A stretch of DNA of 64,000 nucleotides. Origin: Arion vulgaris. Its lineage: Eukaryota > Mollusca > Gastropoda > Stylommatophora > Arionidae. The notes below the pieces were generated by a model. That model saw nothing but the letters and a program-made list of their open reading frames with translations, was not told where the DNA came from and did no database searches. Positions 24,580 through 35,477 of this stretch are shown here, piece after piece; positions within the stretch are counted from its first letter, which is position 1, and every line of letters begins with the position of its first letter. The position numbers were made by a program, and so were the translations under genes. The DNA is taken from positions 8,512,501 to 8,576,500 of the forward strand of contig CM036753.1 of NCBI GenBank assembly GCA_020796225.1. Reading direction: 5' to 3'.

Positions 24580-24925
24580 AACAACATGTTCACAGCAAAA
24601 TCTGGTTCAAAATGTGACCACCTTGCTTCAGAAAATCTGGATAATGATCATAAAAACCTGACAGAGAAGAACAATTCCAGAACAGACAACGAAAAGAATG
24701 AGCAGCTTTTGGTCAGAAACAATGCCTATGGCATGAATCAGATGAAGAAAACCTAATATTTGGGCATGATTCTAATAGCGAAAGAAGTCACGCAGACTAC
24801 GACTATGAACACGTTACAGAAGATGAGGCAACAGGATCAGGTGATAGACTGACCGGAACAAGTATGTTTGAACCTGTCATTCTCACTGACCAACTTTCTT
24901 ACCAAGTCTACTATGCTAAATAATA
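24580..24925 (+). other. Unrecognised open-frame stretch, possibly a gene relic
   Basis: An acceptor-like T-rich run ends at 24580 (TTTTTTAG). One frame is open for 58 codons (MFTAKSGSKC...). A second overlapping frame then reads SDEENLIFGHDSNSERSH, YEHVTEDEATGSGD and stops at 24922. The acid-rich composition looks protein-like, but the two frames do not join without a frameshift or splice. No family was recognised. Confidence 0.2.
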
Positions 24926-25434
24926 CTTACTACATGTACTTGTATTCGTGTTGCGTTTTTGCGTTTGTGAGATAGAAACAGCATTGCTATCGAGTCTCGG
25001 CACAACTTCATCTTTCTATTGCTGTTCTTTTCATTTCCACGGTATTACACTTTCAATGTTACTATTTCGTACTATCACTTGTATAAGTTGCAACAATCCT
25101 AAGCCAATGGTTTTGAATGTTCTCATTTTCCCCCATCTCATGGCATATATTCACAATTTACGAAAATCTAATCAGACTAATGTATGCAGTAATATAATTC
25201 GTTCATTAGTTATTTCCACGTCATCATTATCGTAAATCTTTTTAACTTTTCTTTTTAAGTCAAACTTGCGACATTGAGCTATCTGGTGCCACGAGAAAAC
25301 ATAAGTCAGTAGCAATACACTGTATATTTGTTGAATTTCATTGAAATAAATTTGCGGCTAACGAGGATTTAAACTTTGGAATGTTGTTTTATTTAGCCTG
25401 TGATGTCTTCAGAATATAACAGTAAATCTAAATA

Positions 25435-25636
25435 ACACTTTGCTCAGCAGAGTGGCTCGGTGGACTAAGATCTAAAATTGTCCTGACTGAAGCCAATGAT
25501 AATAATATAGCTAAAGTTAACGAACTTGAAGGCTTGAAATCACCAGCACCTATCGTCGTGGATGACCTTCGGATGCTCAGCGACTGTCTGTTGAATGACG
25601 AGAAGACAATTAATGTTTATCAAGTGGTGGATTAAA
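25435..25636 (+). other. Unrecognised short open frame
   Basis: A 66-codon plus-strand frame contains GGLRSKIVLTEANDNNIAKV, NELEGLKSPAPIVVDDLRML and SDCLLNDEKTINVYQVVD before a TAA. A CTTTGCTCAG acceptor-like site precedes it. It could be an exon or a transposon relic; no match was recognised. Confidence 0.2.
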
Positions 25637-26061
25637 CCTCTATGTGGCAGAAGCACTCTCAACCTAAAGCACTCTCAACCTAACTTGGATGTCATTTTTT
25701 AGTTATATCAGAATGCATTGAAATTTGTTCTTGGTGTGGTCCTGTGGCTAGTCCTAAAAGGACTGTTTGTTGAGTATTGTGTTCTGGTATGTGTGTGTAG
25801 TCCTGAGAAGGACTGCTTGTATTAATCTGGGTCTAGCCATGATAACTGTGCAGATCTGGTGTGTGTATGTATGTGGTTCTCGCTGTTGTTGGATTTGTCT
25901 GAAGTCAGATTTTTATGTTAGCTGACTGGCGATCTGCTGGTAATAACATCGTTTTAAGGAGTTTGGAAACGTAGGTTGTGTGAACAGGACTGCAGTAACG
26001 TGAAAAGTGTTTTTAACCAGCAAGCCATGAGAACCATCAGTATACATGCCCTTCGCGTGCG

Positions 26062-26296
26062 TTGACGAGATTAAAGGGTTTAAGCGAAGGATTGACTTCA
26101 TTGCACCGGTTTTACCCTGAATGGCTCTGTCCCTCTCCGCAGAAATGGCACAACACCTGCCGAGAGTTTTGCACAAAGCACTAATCTCGGCAGGTAGCGT
26201 GCCATTTCTGTGGAGATGGACCGACGAGCCATATGGAGTAAAACCGGTGCAATGAAGTCAATCCTCGCATTAAAACCCTTTAATCTCCATCAACAG
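26062..26296. mobile_element. Head-to-head inverted pair of SINE family C fragments
   Basis: The left arm (about 26062-26178, minus orientation) and right arm (about 26180-26296, plus orientation) are near-perfect reverse complements: ATTGACTTCATTGCACCGG on the left, CCGGTGCAATGAAGTCAAT on the right, and TTAAAGGGTTT against AAACCCTTTAA. Family E fragments extend the symmetry on both sides (26000-26060 and 26310-26345). Confidence 0.65.
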
Positions 26297-26629
26297 ACGT
26301 CCAAAGGTAGTATGCTGATGGTTCTCATTTGCTGATGGTTCTCATGTATGCTGATGGTTGACGGAGATTGATCATCTATGGGTTGTGTCTACCGGAATGC
26401 TAAGATGTCGGTTCAACAACCAATAAGAAAATAACGTTTTATCTTGGACTTCCATACACCTGTAACTAAATGTCTTACATCTCAGTATTAAACAGCCAAG
26501 GTCTCAGTCTAACAAACAGACATTATGAGGAAAGGCACAAATTGATCACAATAGACTGATCACAATTTTAAAAATAATTTACTTGTAGGAAAAGAGAGTA
26601 CAAACCTTGAACATACCTTTTTATTGCAG

Positions 26630-28854
26630 ATATTTCACCTTACAATGAATCGCCCAGGCGCAATGTAGACATCAGACACCGAGGTCATCAGGATGCCAAA
26701 ACAGAACTAGCTTCATTAGGTACTTATGCAGCAGCATTAACTAAAGTGTACTAACTGACTGACAGGATCAATTGCAGACACTGGACACACATTTCCATGA
26801 CTGCAATATTGCTTATATTTAAACATGCAACAATGTCATCATGTTGCATGTCCTTTGCAAAACAAAAATAGTTATCACATCATACCTGAAAATCTCTTAG
26901 TCACTAGCAGATCCGATTCTACAGGCTTCTACAATGTTTCAAGGCTTTCACAGGCTCTAGGTTTCTTTAATGTCCTACTGCTGCCGCCATTGTCTTGGCC
27001 ATCCCCTGCCTTGTCTTCCATGCACCATTTTCTTCATTACTGTTGTCTATAAACCACAGCGACATTTAATGTGACCAAAATATTTCAGTTTCTGGGACAT
27101 GATAACATGTTCAGGTCTTGTAGGGTGTCTATTATTATTCTCTTCTCTGTCCAGGACATTCTAAGAAATTTTATGTAACACATTGTTCAAAAAAATTCAA
27201 TTTTCAGCTCCTCTAACTAATTGTATTTCCAAGAACAGACACATTGACATCCTGTTACATCTATAGAGACAATGAATGTAGGCCTTGTGAAAAGAATTTG
27301 CATGAGTTTCTTCTTAACCTTTCCCCTCAAAACCGATACACTGGTTGACCGTATCTTACAATATGATGCAGCAAAGCTGATATACTGGCTATTTCAGTAT
27401 ACATTGAGTGTCAGTATAAATATGTCTGAATGTCAATAAAACTATGGAGTGAAAGTGGTAGGCTATGTTGAAGTGTCCACTCCTTGGAGCTTTTTTCCAG
27501 TACATTGATACTGAGGATCATTGTTGTCCATGCATCAATCTGTTTCTTTCCACACAGGTGATCAACAAATAATATAAATGACAATGCTGATAAAATATGG
27601 CACTAGAGACAACATATATATTTATCACTCTGCAATTGGAAAAATAGTTGCATATTACATGTATGTGTGCAAAATAGTTTATGTATGTTTAGTCTTTTTC
27701 ATCTTTACAGACTGTCATAGTTACATGTGTTACTGTGAGAATTTCTGAGTTTGTGAACGATCAAGCATTTGGAACACAGAAATATGGTCAAAGAGCAAGC
27801 ATTTAGAACTCAGAAATATGGACAATGAATTAATACATTTGAAATGTGGATATACAGAAGAATATGGAAGCAAAACAAGACAAATAAAATGTTTTATAAA
27901 AATTAGGAATCAAATAAGGTCAACAAGCATCAAACAAATATGACTAAAATATATTTTGGACATATAGAGATACATCTTGATCAAAACCTCATTGGAGGGG
28001 GAGGTTGAGAGGCATTGAGCAAGAGAAAAACCAAGACACAAGCAGGACGGAAAGACCAAGAGATTTTGATATATTTTAAAAATTGTTATTTTGTATGTTT
28101 GCCTATATGTGTCGGCCTTTTGGCTAAGATCAAAGCGTAATGTCCACTTGATCGCGGTCACGTGGTGAGGGCCTTTATAGAGCCAATAGGCAACTTATCA
28201 GATTAAAACAAATTCAGAGCAGCTCTTATTCGAAAGAATGATGCTCAAAGTTTTACATGCTCACCCGTAACTGGGTCCACTCATTGTGGCACTGGGTAGG
28301 GCCCAATAATAAAAAAAGAGACATTAAGAGATGGACAAATTGTAGCCTGACAGAGCGCAACATAAATGCAAGAGACATGGTATGTTGGAGCTTCATGTCA
28401 GCCAACATTTGATGCAGTGACAACTAATGATAAATAGAATAATTAAAGTTTATGTAATATATATATACTTTAAAACTATTTGTCTATCTTTAGTATAGAA
28501 AATCACTTGTGCTAGGGAAGATAACTTATACTTAAATCAAGATTCCTTTTGAACTACTGTTTTTTTTTCTCTTCCCTTAATAAAGAATCAGACAGACAAG
28601 ACCAGCCACCAACAGAGTTATCAGTAACCAATGATGGACTTGCTGATCTGCAGAAAGAAGGAACATCGCATGGGGGCACTCTTGATGAAGAAATCACAAT
28701 GAAAGTCCTTAACATCCACCATGCTAGTTCATTTTGGGATTGGTTCATTTTTATTGTTCCAAAAACTGTATGCATCATTTGTTTATCTATAATCTACCTG
28801 CTGTTTGCTATTCTTAGTATTAAAATTTTGCATTTCTCAGCAAAGAAAACTTAG
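26630..28854 (+). CDS. 3' end of an unrecognised gene with a C-terminal membrane anchor (two exons seen)
   Basis: Two plus-strand exons are inferred. Exon n spans 26630-26719: acceptor CCTTTTTATTGCAG, donor TTAG|GTACTT; the open frame reads ISPYNESPRRN...ELASL. The last exon spans 28586-28854: acceptor after a T/C-rich run and TAAAG, ending with TAG. Exon n ends with one base of a codon and the last exon supplies two (GAA, Glu), so the phases join. The joined tail is polar and acidic (SDRQDQPPTELS, LDEEITMKVLN), then Trp-rich (SFWDWFIFIVPK), then one clear hydrophobic segment (VCIICLSIIYLLFAILSIKI) and a short basic end (SAKKT), which suggests a membrane-anchored protein. Other frames of exon n contain stops. 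Upstream exons were not found and the family is not recognised. An ATTAAA lies at 28877-28882, a possible poly(A) signal. Confidence 0.45.
26915..27185 (-). mobile_element. LINE 3' tail, diverged
   Basis: In minus orientation the blocks for a GKAGDGQDNGG-like stretch, TLKKP and KYFGHI-type sequence resemble the tail at 12350. It lies between the two exons of the gene end at 26630-28854. Confidence 0.4.
28108..28318 (+). mobile_element. Element with a U2 snRNA 5' head (U2-derived SINE or retropseudogene)
   Basis: Bases 28112-28133 match the 5' stem-loop I region of U2 snRNA (vertebrate nt 9-30) without a mismatch, including TCGGCCTTTTGGCTAAG. The match then decays. Neither the U2 branch-point-recognition segment (GTAGTATCTG) nor an Sm site follows, so it is not a functional U2 gene. 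The body continues about 180 bases and ends in an A-rich tail (AATAATAAAAAAA, to 28317), as expected for a retroposed element. It lies in the intron of the two-exon gene end at 26630-28854. The U2 match is seen directly; SINE status is inferred. Confidence 0.55.
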
Positions 28855-29024
28855 CACATGTATCATATGAAATGATATTAAATAAGTATTATTGTGGTGA
28901 TATCTGAGATATCTAACATAATAATACTGTAACATTCTGTATCATATGCCATTAATCCTTTATTTTTATTGCAACAGTAAATTAAGTTTACATTTTCCAA
29001 TGAAATTTAATCTTTTATTGTTAT

Positions 29025-29210
29025 TCTATCCAGTTTACTGGCCATCTTCTCCATCAATGTCTATTTTATGTGATCTCATCTATCCAGTTAACTGGCCATC
29101 TTTTCCTTCAATGTCTATTCTATGTGATCTCATCTGTCCAGTTTACTGACCATCTCCTCCTTCAATGTCTATTTTATTTGATCTCATCTTTCCAGTTTAC
29201 TGGTCACTGA
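29025..29210. repeat. 54-bp tandem repeat, about 3.4 copies
   Basis: CTATCCAGTTTACTGGCCAT, CTTCTCCATCAATGTCTATT and TTATGTGATCTCAT repeat with few changes, 240 bases before the 31-bp array. Confidence 0.8.
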
Positions 29211-29455
29211 GATTCATTCATCTTGTAATTTAGATCCACAAGTAAAGGATCAGGGTCTTCTGTAGTCACACACTGAATTTGGGTAGAGGCTTGCAATTTA
29301 AAAACCTGTAGTCCATAGCGCAGTGTTATAAACTTCGCTATCGATCACCTCGTCCATATCTTCATGTTTCTATTTGAATTATATTTTTATCTTGTTTATG
29401 CTTTATTGTCCTTAACTGACTCCCTTTTATATGGTCTTACAAAGTGACCAAATAC

Positions 29456-31437
29456 TATATTTCTGTCTTTTGCCTTCAGAGTGTACTATATTTCTGTCTT
29501 TTGCCTTCAGAGTGTACTATATTTCTGTTTTTTGCCTTCAGAGTGTACTACATTTCTGTCTTTTGCCTTTAGAGTGTACTATATTTCTGTCTTTTGCCTT
29601 CAGAGTGTACTATATTTCTGTCTTTTGCCTTCAGAGTGTACTATATTTCTGTCTTTTGCCTTCAGAGTGTACTACATTTCTTTCTGTCTTTTGCCTTCAA
29701 TTACTATTTCTGTCTTTTTGCCTTCAAGTGTACTATATTTCTGTCTTTTGCACTTAGAGTGTACTACATTTCTTTCTGTCTTTTGCCTTCAAGATGTACT
29801 ACATTTCTGTCTTTTGCCTTAAGTGTACTATATTTCTGTCTTTTGCCTTCAATTGTACTCAATTTCTTTCTGTCTTTTGCCTTCAGAGTGTACTATATTT
29901 CTGTCTTTTGCCTTCAGAGTGTACTATATTTCTGTCTTTTGCCTTCAGAGTGTACTATAGTTCTGTCTTTTGCCTTTAGAGTGTACTATATTTCTGTCTT
30001 TTGCCTTCTCAATGTGTACTATATTTCTGTCTTTTGCCTTCAGAGTGTACTATATTTCTGTCTTTTGCCTTCAAGTGTACTACATTTCTTTCTGTCTTTG
30101 CCTTCAAGTGTACTATATTCTGTCTTTTGCCTTCCCAAATGTACTATATTTCTTTCTGTCTTTTGCCTTCAGAGTGTACTACATTTCTTTCTGTCTTTTG
30201 CCTTCAGAGTGTACTACATTTCTTTCTGTCTTTTGCCTTCAGAGTGTACTACATTCTTCTGTCTTTTGCCTTCAAGTGTACTACATTTCTGTCTTTGCCT
30301 TCAGAGTGTACTATATTTCTGTCTTTTGCCTTCAGAGTGTACTATATTTCTGTCTTTTGCCTTCAGAGTGTACTACATTTCTGTCTTTTGCCTTCAGAGT
30401 GTACTATATTTCTGTCTTTTGCCTTCAGAGTGTACTATATTTCTGTCTTTTGCCTTCAGAGTGTACTACATTTCTGTCTTTTGCCTTCAGAGTGTACTAT
30501 ATTTCTGTCTTTTGCCTTCAGAGTGTACTACATTTCTGTCTTTTGCCTTCAGAGTGTACTATATTTCTGTCTTTTGCCTTCAGAGTGTACTATATTTCTG
30601 TCTTTTGCCTTCAGAGTGTACTACATTTCTGTCTTTTGCCTTCAGAGTGTACTATATTTCTGTCTTTTGCCTTCAGAGTGTACTATATTTCTGTCTTTGC
30701 CTTCAGAGTGTACTATATTTCTGTCTTTGCCTTCAGAGTGTACTATATTTCTGTCTTTTGCCTTCAGAGTGTACTATAGTTCTGTCTTTTGCCTTTAGAG
30801 TGTACTATATTTCTGTCTTTTGCCTTCAGAGTGTACTATATTTCTGTCTTTTGCCTTCAGAGTGTACTATATTTCTGTCTTTTGCCTTCAGAGTGTACTA
30901 CATTTCTTTCTGTCTTTTGCCTTCAGAGTGTACTACATTTCTTTCTGTCTTTTGCCTTCAGAGTGTACTACATTTCTGTCTTTTGCCTTCAGAGTGTACT
31001 ATATTTCTGTCTTTTGCCTTCAGAGTGTACTATATTTCTGTCTTTTGCCTTCAGAGTGTACTATATTTCTGTCTTTTGCCTTCAGAGTGTACTACATTTC
31101 TGTCTTTTGCCTTCAGAGTGTACTATATTTCTGTCTTTTGCCTTCAGAGTGTACTACATTTCTGTCTTTTGCCTTCAGAGTGTACTATATTTCTGTCTTT
31201 TGCCTTCAGAGTGTACTATATTTCTGTCTTTTGCCTTCAGAGTGTACTACATTTCTGTCTCTTGCCTTCAGAGTGTACTATATTTCTGTCTTTTGCCTTC
31301 AGAGTGTACTATATTTCTGTCTTTTGCCTTCAGAGTGTACTATATTTCTGTCTTTTGCCTTCAGAGTGTACTATATTTCTGTCTTTTGCCTTCAGAGTGT
31401 ACTATAGTTCTGTCTTTTGCCTTCAGAGTGTACTATG
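29456..31437. repeat. 31-bp minisatellite, about 62 copies
   Basis: The unit TATATTTCTGTCTTTTGCCT plus TCAGAGTGTAC repeats through 2 kb. Variants include TATA/TACA, a TTTC insertion (TTTCTTTCTGTC) and a missing T. Because 3 x 31 is 31 codons and no unit frame has a stop, frames up to 614 codons are open by chance. Confidence 0.95.
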
Positions 31438-31462
31438 ATACACTGTTTTGTTTATCTCCTGA

Positions 31463-31595
31463 TCATTTCTACTCACTTATAGTATGTCACCCATCCTTAT
31501 AGTAAATGATATCTTCCAACAAAAATATATCATTTCTACTCACTTATAGTATGTCACCCATCCTTATAGTAAATGATATCGTCCAACAAAATATA
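31463..31595. repeat. 66-67 bp direct duplication
   Basis: ATCATTTCTACTCACTTATA through CCTTATAGTAAATGATATC and CCAACAAAA occurs twice with two differences, directly after the 31-bp array. Confidence 0.85.
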
Positions 31596-31925
31596 TCTAT
31601 AGCATTACAATTTGCCGAGTCTAATTTACATTATTCAGATTTTTCACTCATTTCCCAAAGATCTTCTTGCTTCTGTGTTTTTGGTTAGTAACAATGTTCA
31701 TATTTCAGAATAATAATAATATGAATATTAAACAAAATAAAAGTCTCGATATCTGTTTTGTTTCTTATTTGTTTGCGATTGATGTCCGTCTCATGTTGTT
31801 GATTCTAGTTCAAGTCTCCTGTGCTTCTCAATGTGTCTAACATACCCAACTTCTTAGTTGTTTCAGCATTTTTCAATCTATCTTCATTTTGATTGTCATT
31901 TTATCATAACATATATGATTTTGTG

Positions 31926-32156
31926 AGCGTCTGTAGCTTAAGCGGTAGATCACAACCCAAGCGTACCTGGTTCAAACGCCACAGCGGGCAAGTTTGGAAG
32001 CAAATTAGTTTGCTTGCATTTTTATGAACGATAAAAATAGACATCGCCGTTCAGGAAGAATGACAAACTACTGAACGTATAAGTGGTGCCTAGAAAATTG
32101 ACTCTTTTACTGTTGTTGATGGCTAAGTTCTGTAATGGATATGCCACAATTTTCTC
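31926..32156 (+). mobile_element. tRNA-headed SINE, family B, with intact target-site duplication
   Basis: Box A-like TAGCTTAAGCGG and box B-like GGTTCAAAC sit at the 5' end, giving a pol III type head. A perfect 13-base target-site duplication ATATGATTTTGTG flanks the copy (31913-31925 and 32157-32169). The body carries CGTTCAG...CTGAACG, which can pair as a 7-bp stem. Other copies are at 39107-39342 and 59402-59649. Confidence 0.8.
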
Positions 32157-32854
32157 ATATGATTTTGTGCTTGTCTGAAAGTATAATTACACAGTATATA
32201 TTATTAACTATATGTAATTAAACTTTCAGTCTGCTGTGCAAATTCATATGTTATCATGAAATGTGACTGTCATAATTAGAGTGAATTTGTTTAGTACAAT
32301 CCAAAACCAGCTCTGCATTCGGTCTATCTTGGAGCACAAAAGGTATGCCCATCCCTGCTATTGAAAATAAATTTTCAACACAGTTATAGGAAATAAGAAA
32401 TTTATTGACATTCTGATCAATGTTTTTTGCATGTTATTATCATTCAATCATAAATAGTTTCATATGTACAAATTCTATATGTGATATCTTTCTTAGTATT
32501 GAAAAGATGCACTATATACACAAGCATACAAATACATGCATACAGACGAACAGGTAGATATGTTGTATGTACATTTGTGATATAACTACCTTTTATCGTA
32601 TGTACTTGGACATATCTGTTATATGATAGCACATACCAATTACTACTTTAGCCAGCCACATGTGTAACAGAATGTTTGCCATAATCAAAGAAAGTATTGG
32701 ATACTCTGCCTGAGGTGTATACTGTGGAACTCAGAGTGACAGATTAACAAGCAATACAGTGTTGGAATATGCTGGATTTCCAGCGTGGTCATTCTCCGGC
32801 AAAAATGGCTAGGTCATCTGTGTCAGATCATTAAGGATATCTTGTATACAGATA

Positions 32855-32925
32855 TCTGTTGGGAGAGACTGAGCACCTATGGGTCTGCCTGGAGTGCAAT
32901 GACATCAGTTTAGTAACCAATAACC
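32855..32925 (-). repeat. Family E fragment
   Basis: In minus orientation, GGCAGACCCATAGGTGCTCA and CCAACAGATATC match family E. The rest is missing. Confidence 0.4.
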
Positions 32926-33204
32926 AATCTTGCACAGAGAGTTGACTTCTGAGTAAAGAACTGTAAGACGGCACTTCATTTTCTACAAGAACATCTGCTA
33001 ACAAAATTTGAAGATGCTGAATATGAAAACATAAAACTGGAAAGACCTTGCAATGGAAAGGTCCATTAGAAAAAAGTCCTGAACACTGATGAAGTCAGAC
33101 TACGGCAACTCACTGACATAAAGCATGACAGAAGAAAGCAATAGTTTATATAAAATCTGCCACAGGCAAAGTTTAAATTCTTAATATATCTGTCTCATAA
33201 TGTT

Positions 33205-33445
33205 ATACTTTACATACGAACTGCAAGCAATTTCTCCATTGAACTTGTTCAATATATTCTATGGAATTTAGTTAGATATTTCCCACTTCTCTCTGTAACG
33301 TTTCATTTCAGGGTTTCTTTTGAGCATCCTTTCTTTCTTGAACACTTTGCCTTCTACTTCCAATGCCTGCTTTGTGATTCTTTGATCATATTTGCTCAGA
33401 GTATACCCACCATATTCTCTTCTCTCTTTCTTAAAACACGTCACG
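33205..33445 (-). mobile_element. LINE 3' tail, diverged
   Basis: The minus strand reads RREYGGYTLSKYDQRITKQA, LEVEGKVFKKERMLKRNPEM, recognisably the RRWRYVGHTLRRNDQ...QALKWEAKGSRKRGRPKET region of the 18433 family. Confidence 0.55.
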
Positions 33446-33994
33446 ATACTGAAAACTAATAGTATACTGTAATAAGCCATACACGATCTGGTATATGGAA
33501 TGCTACAATACTGAAAAATGTACTAACACACTAGACAACACAGAAATGTAGCAAGGAAGTATCACAGGGATAGTAAAAATATAATAGCTATCTACTAACT
33601 CAAGTAAAGAAAGAAGATAAATTCACTGGTCATATGGTTACAAAAAAATATGGCATTTAAAACTATGTTACAGCAGGAAAGACTGAGGTGAACAAAGGAT
33701 GGGATGATGCAAATATTTCAGATGAGGACAAAATGAGTGCCACAGCCGCAAGTCATAATACATGATGATGATTAACAATATGAATATGAGCTACCAACAC
33801 ACATACAACATTACCAGGCCTGATTATCAGAAGATATTCATATTGTTACATAATAAAAGTATATCAAATTCAAGCTTCAGTTATAAAGTACATTATTTTA
33901 AATTGCAAAATAAATTTGGATTAAACTTGAAATCTGGAAGCATGTTATTTTAACATCACAGAAGCAATTTCTACAGCTTGATCATTTTCAAATA

Positions 33995-34600
33995 ATTTGT
34001 CCTGAGCAGAACTTTGCCACTTTAACAATCTTTCAGAATTTCTATCTCATAGATGTTCCACCTCTGCGGTCATCATCATTAACACCCTGAATCCATCTTC
34101 TCTATGGCGGATCTCTCCTTCCATAATGGCCTTCTCCTTCGTGTCTCTTTACATGTCCAAAATACTTCAATTTTCTCATTCTTATTTGCAGCATCAGCCA
34201 GTTTTCTTTGAATAGTTTTGAGTTCTTTCTGGATATATCTATTTATTCACTTCTCTGTCCATGATATACAGAGGGTTTAAAGGGTTTTAAAGCCGAAGGA
34301 TTGACTTCATTGCACCGGTTTTTACCCCATATGGCTTGGTCTCTCTGCAGAAATGGCACGCCACCTGTCGAGAGTATTGCACAAAGCACGAACTCCATAG
34401 CTCCAGCAACAATCCTAGGGGTCTCTGGAAAAAAATGCACGCGTGAACAGACAGTCTGGATTCAAACCCGCGACCTTCGACTCAGAAGGCAAAGGGCATA
34501 ATCACTTAGCCACAAAGACCCCCCACAGAGAGATATACAGAGGTATTTTCTGTAACCCTTCTATTCAAAAGCACATATTTGTTTTTCAACTGCCTTGTCC
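33995..34600 (-). mobile_element. LINE tail interrupted by a SINE
   Basis: In minus orientation 34262-33995 contains AAGAAGGCCATTATGGAAGG-type sequence and GATGGATTCAGGGTGTTAAT, the same blocks as the plus-strand tail at 42120-42330. The family C SINE sits at 34275-34531; the sequence to its right to about 34600 may be the remainder. Confidence 0.5.
34275..34531 (-). mobile_element. tRNA-headed SINE, family C, inserted in a LINE tail
   Basis: Read on the minus strand it starts with a tRNA-like head (GGTCTTTGTGGCTAAGTGAT, box B GGGTTTGAATCC) and ends in GGATTGACTTCATT-type sequence read in reverse. A perfect 12-base duplication GATATACAGAGG flanks it (34263-34274 and 34532-34543). Minus-strand LINE sequence lies to the right of the insertion and ends to the left of it. 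Confidence 0.75.
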
Positions 34601-35446
34601 CTGCTTCTACAGCATAAATAATAAATGTGTAGCACGCTGACTGAAATTATAATACATATGAAGAACTTTATTCATTCCTCAGTTATCGTCATCATCATTG
34701 CGTCACACAGATTCTTCTGTGCTGTAGCACATCATCTGTTGTGGTTGTAATGGCTTACTCTGGAGTGGCAATCCTTGCCAACGATGCCACAGATGAAACT
34801 GAAGCCGATGCAGCAGATCTCTCTGCGCTCTGTTTTGCCTCCATATGTGATGGAGTTTCTTTTCTTTTAAGCCATCATCATTGCAGCTCATCATGTATGC
34901 CCGTCTTTGGTCAACCTCTCCCAATTTTCTTTGCCCATGCTGCATGAAGTTAGATTACAATTGCAAGCGTCAATGAATCTGTGAAGTACCAGTTGTGAGT
35001 TGTTCATACAGACTGTACTTTGGTATTCCACCATCGTTCACATATAGCACACATGTCCCAGCCATCTCAGACGTTGCAAAAGTGTATATGCTAATATTCA
35101 TTAGTTATACGGCAATGATATTAATACTGTAATATTGCTAGTTTCATTGAGGCGGGCAATCAGAGCATATATGGACATGTCCAGAGTGCTATGATGATAG
35201 TACTCATATAACTGATATGATAATACTGAAAATGTTTATTAAAATTTATACATGATGAAAAGACATGTGGACAATTCAGGAAACTGCTACTCAAAAAGGA
35301 TGTTGAACTTGTTTTAAATGATTCCGAGATGAATTAAGATTTATACATGATGTTTATACATGTAAGGATATTGAAAGTGATTTAGGTGATCTTTAGATAA
35401 CAAAGAATTGCTTGAATTGATCGATATTCAAGCCATACATGTTTTC

Positions 35447-35477
<31 letters not shown>

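Noticed and set aside
28108..28318. Functional U2 snRNA gene
   Set aside because: Only the first stem-loop region is kept; branch-point-binding and Sm segments are absent.
29594..31438. 614-codon plus-strand open frame
   Set aside because: It is a translation of the 31-bp minisatellite; other frames in the same array are equally open, and frame-changing variants are tolerated.
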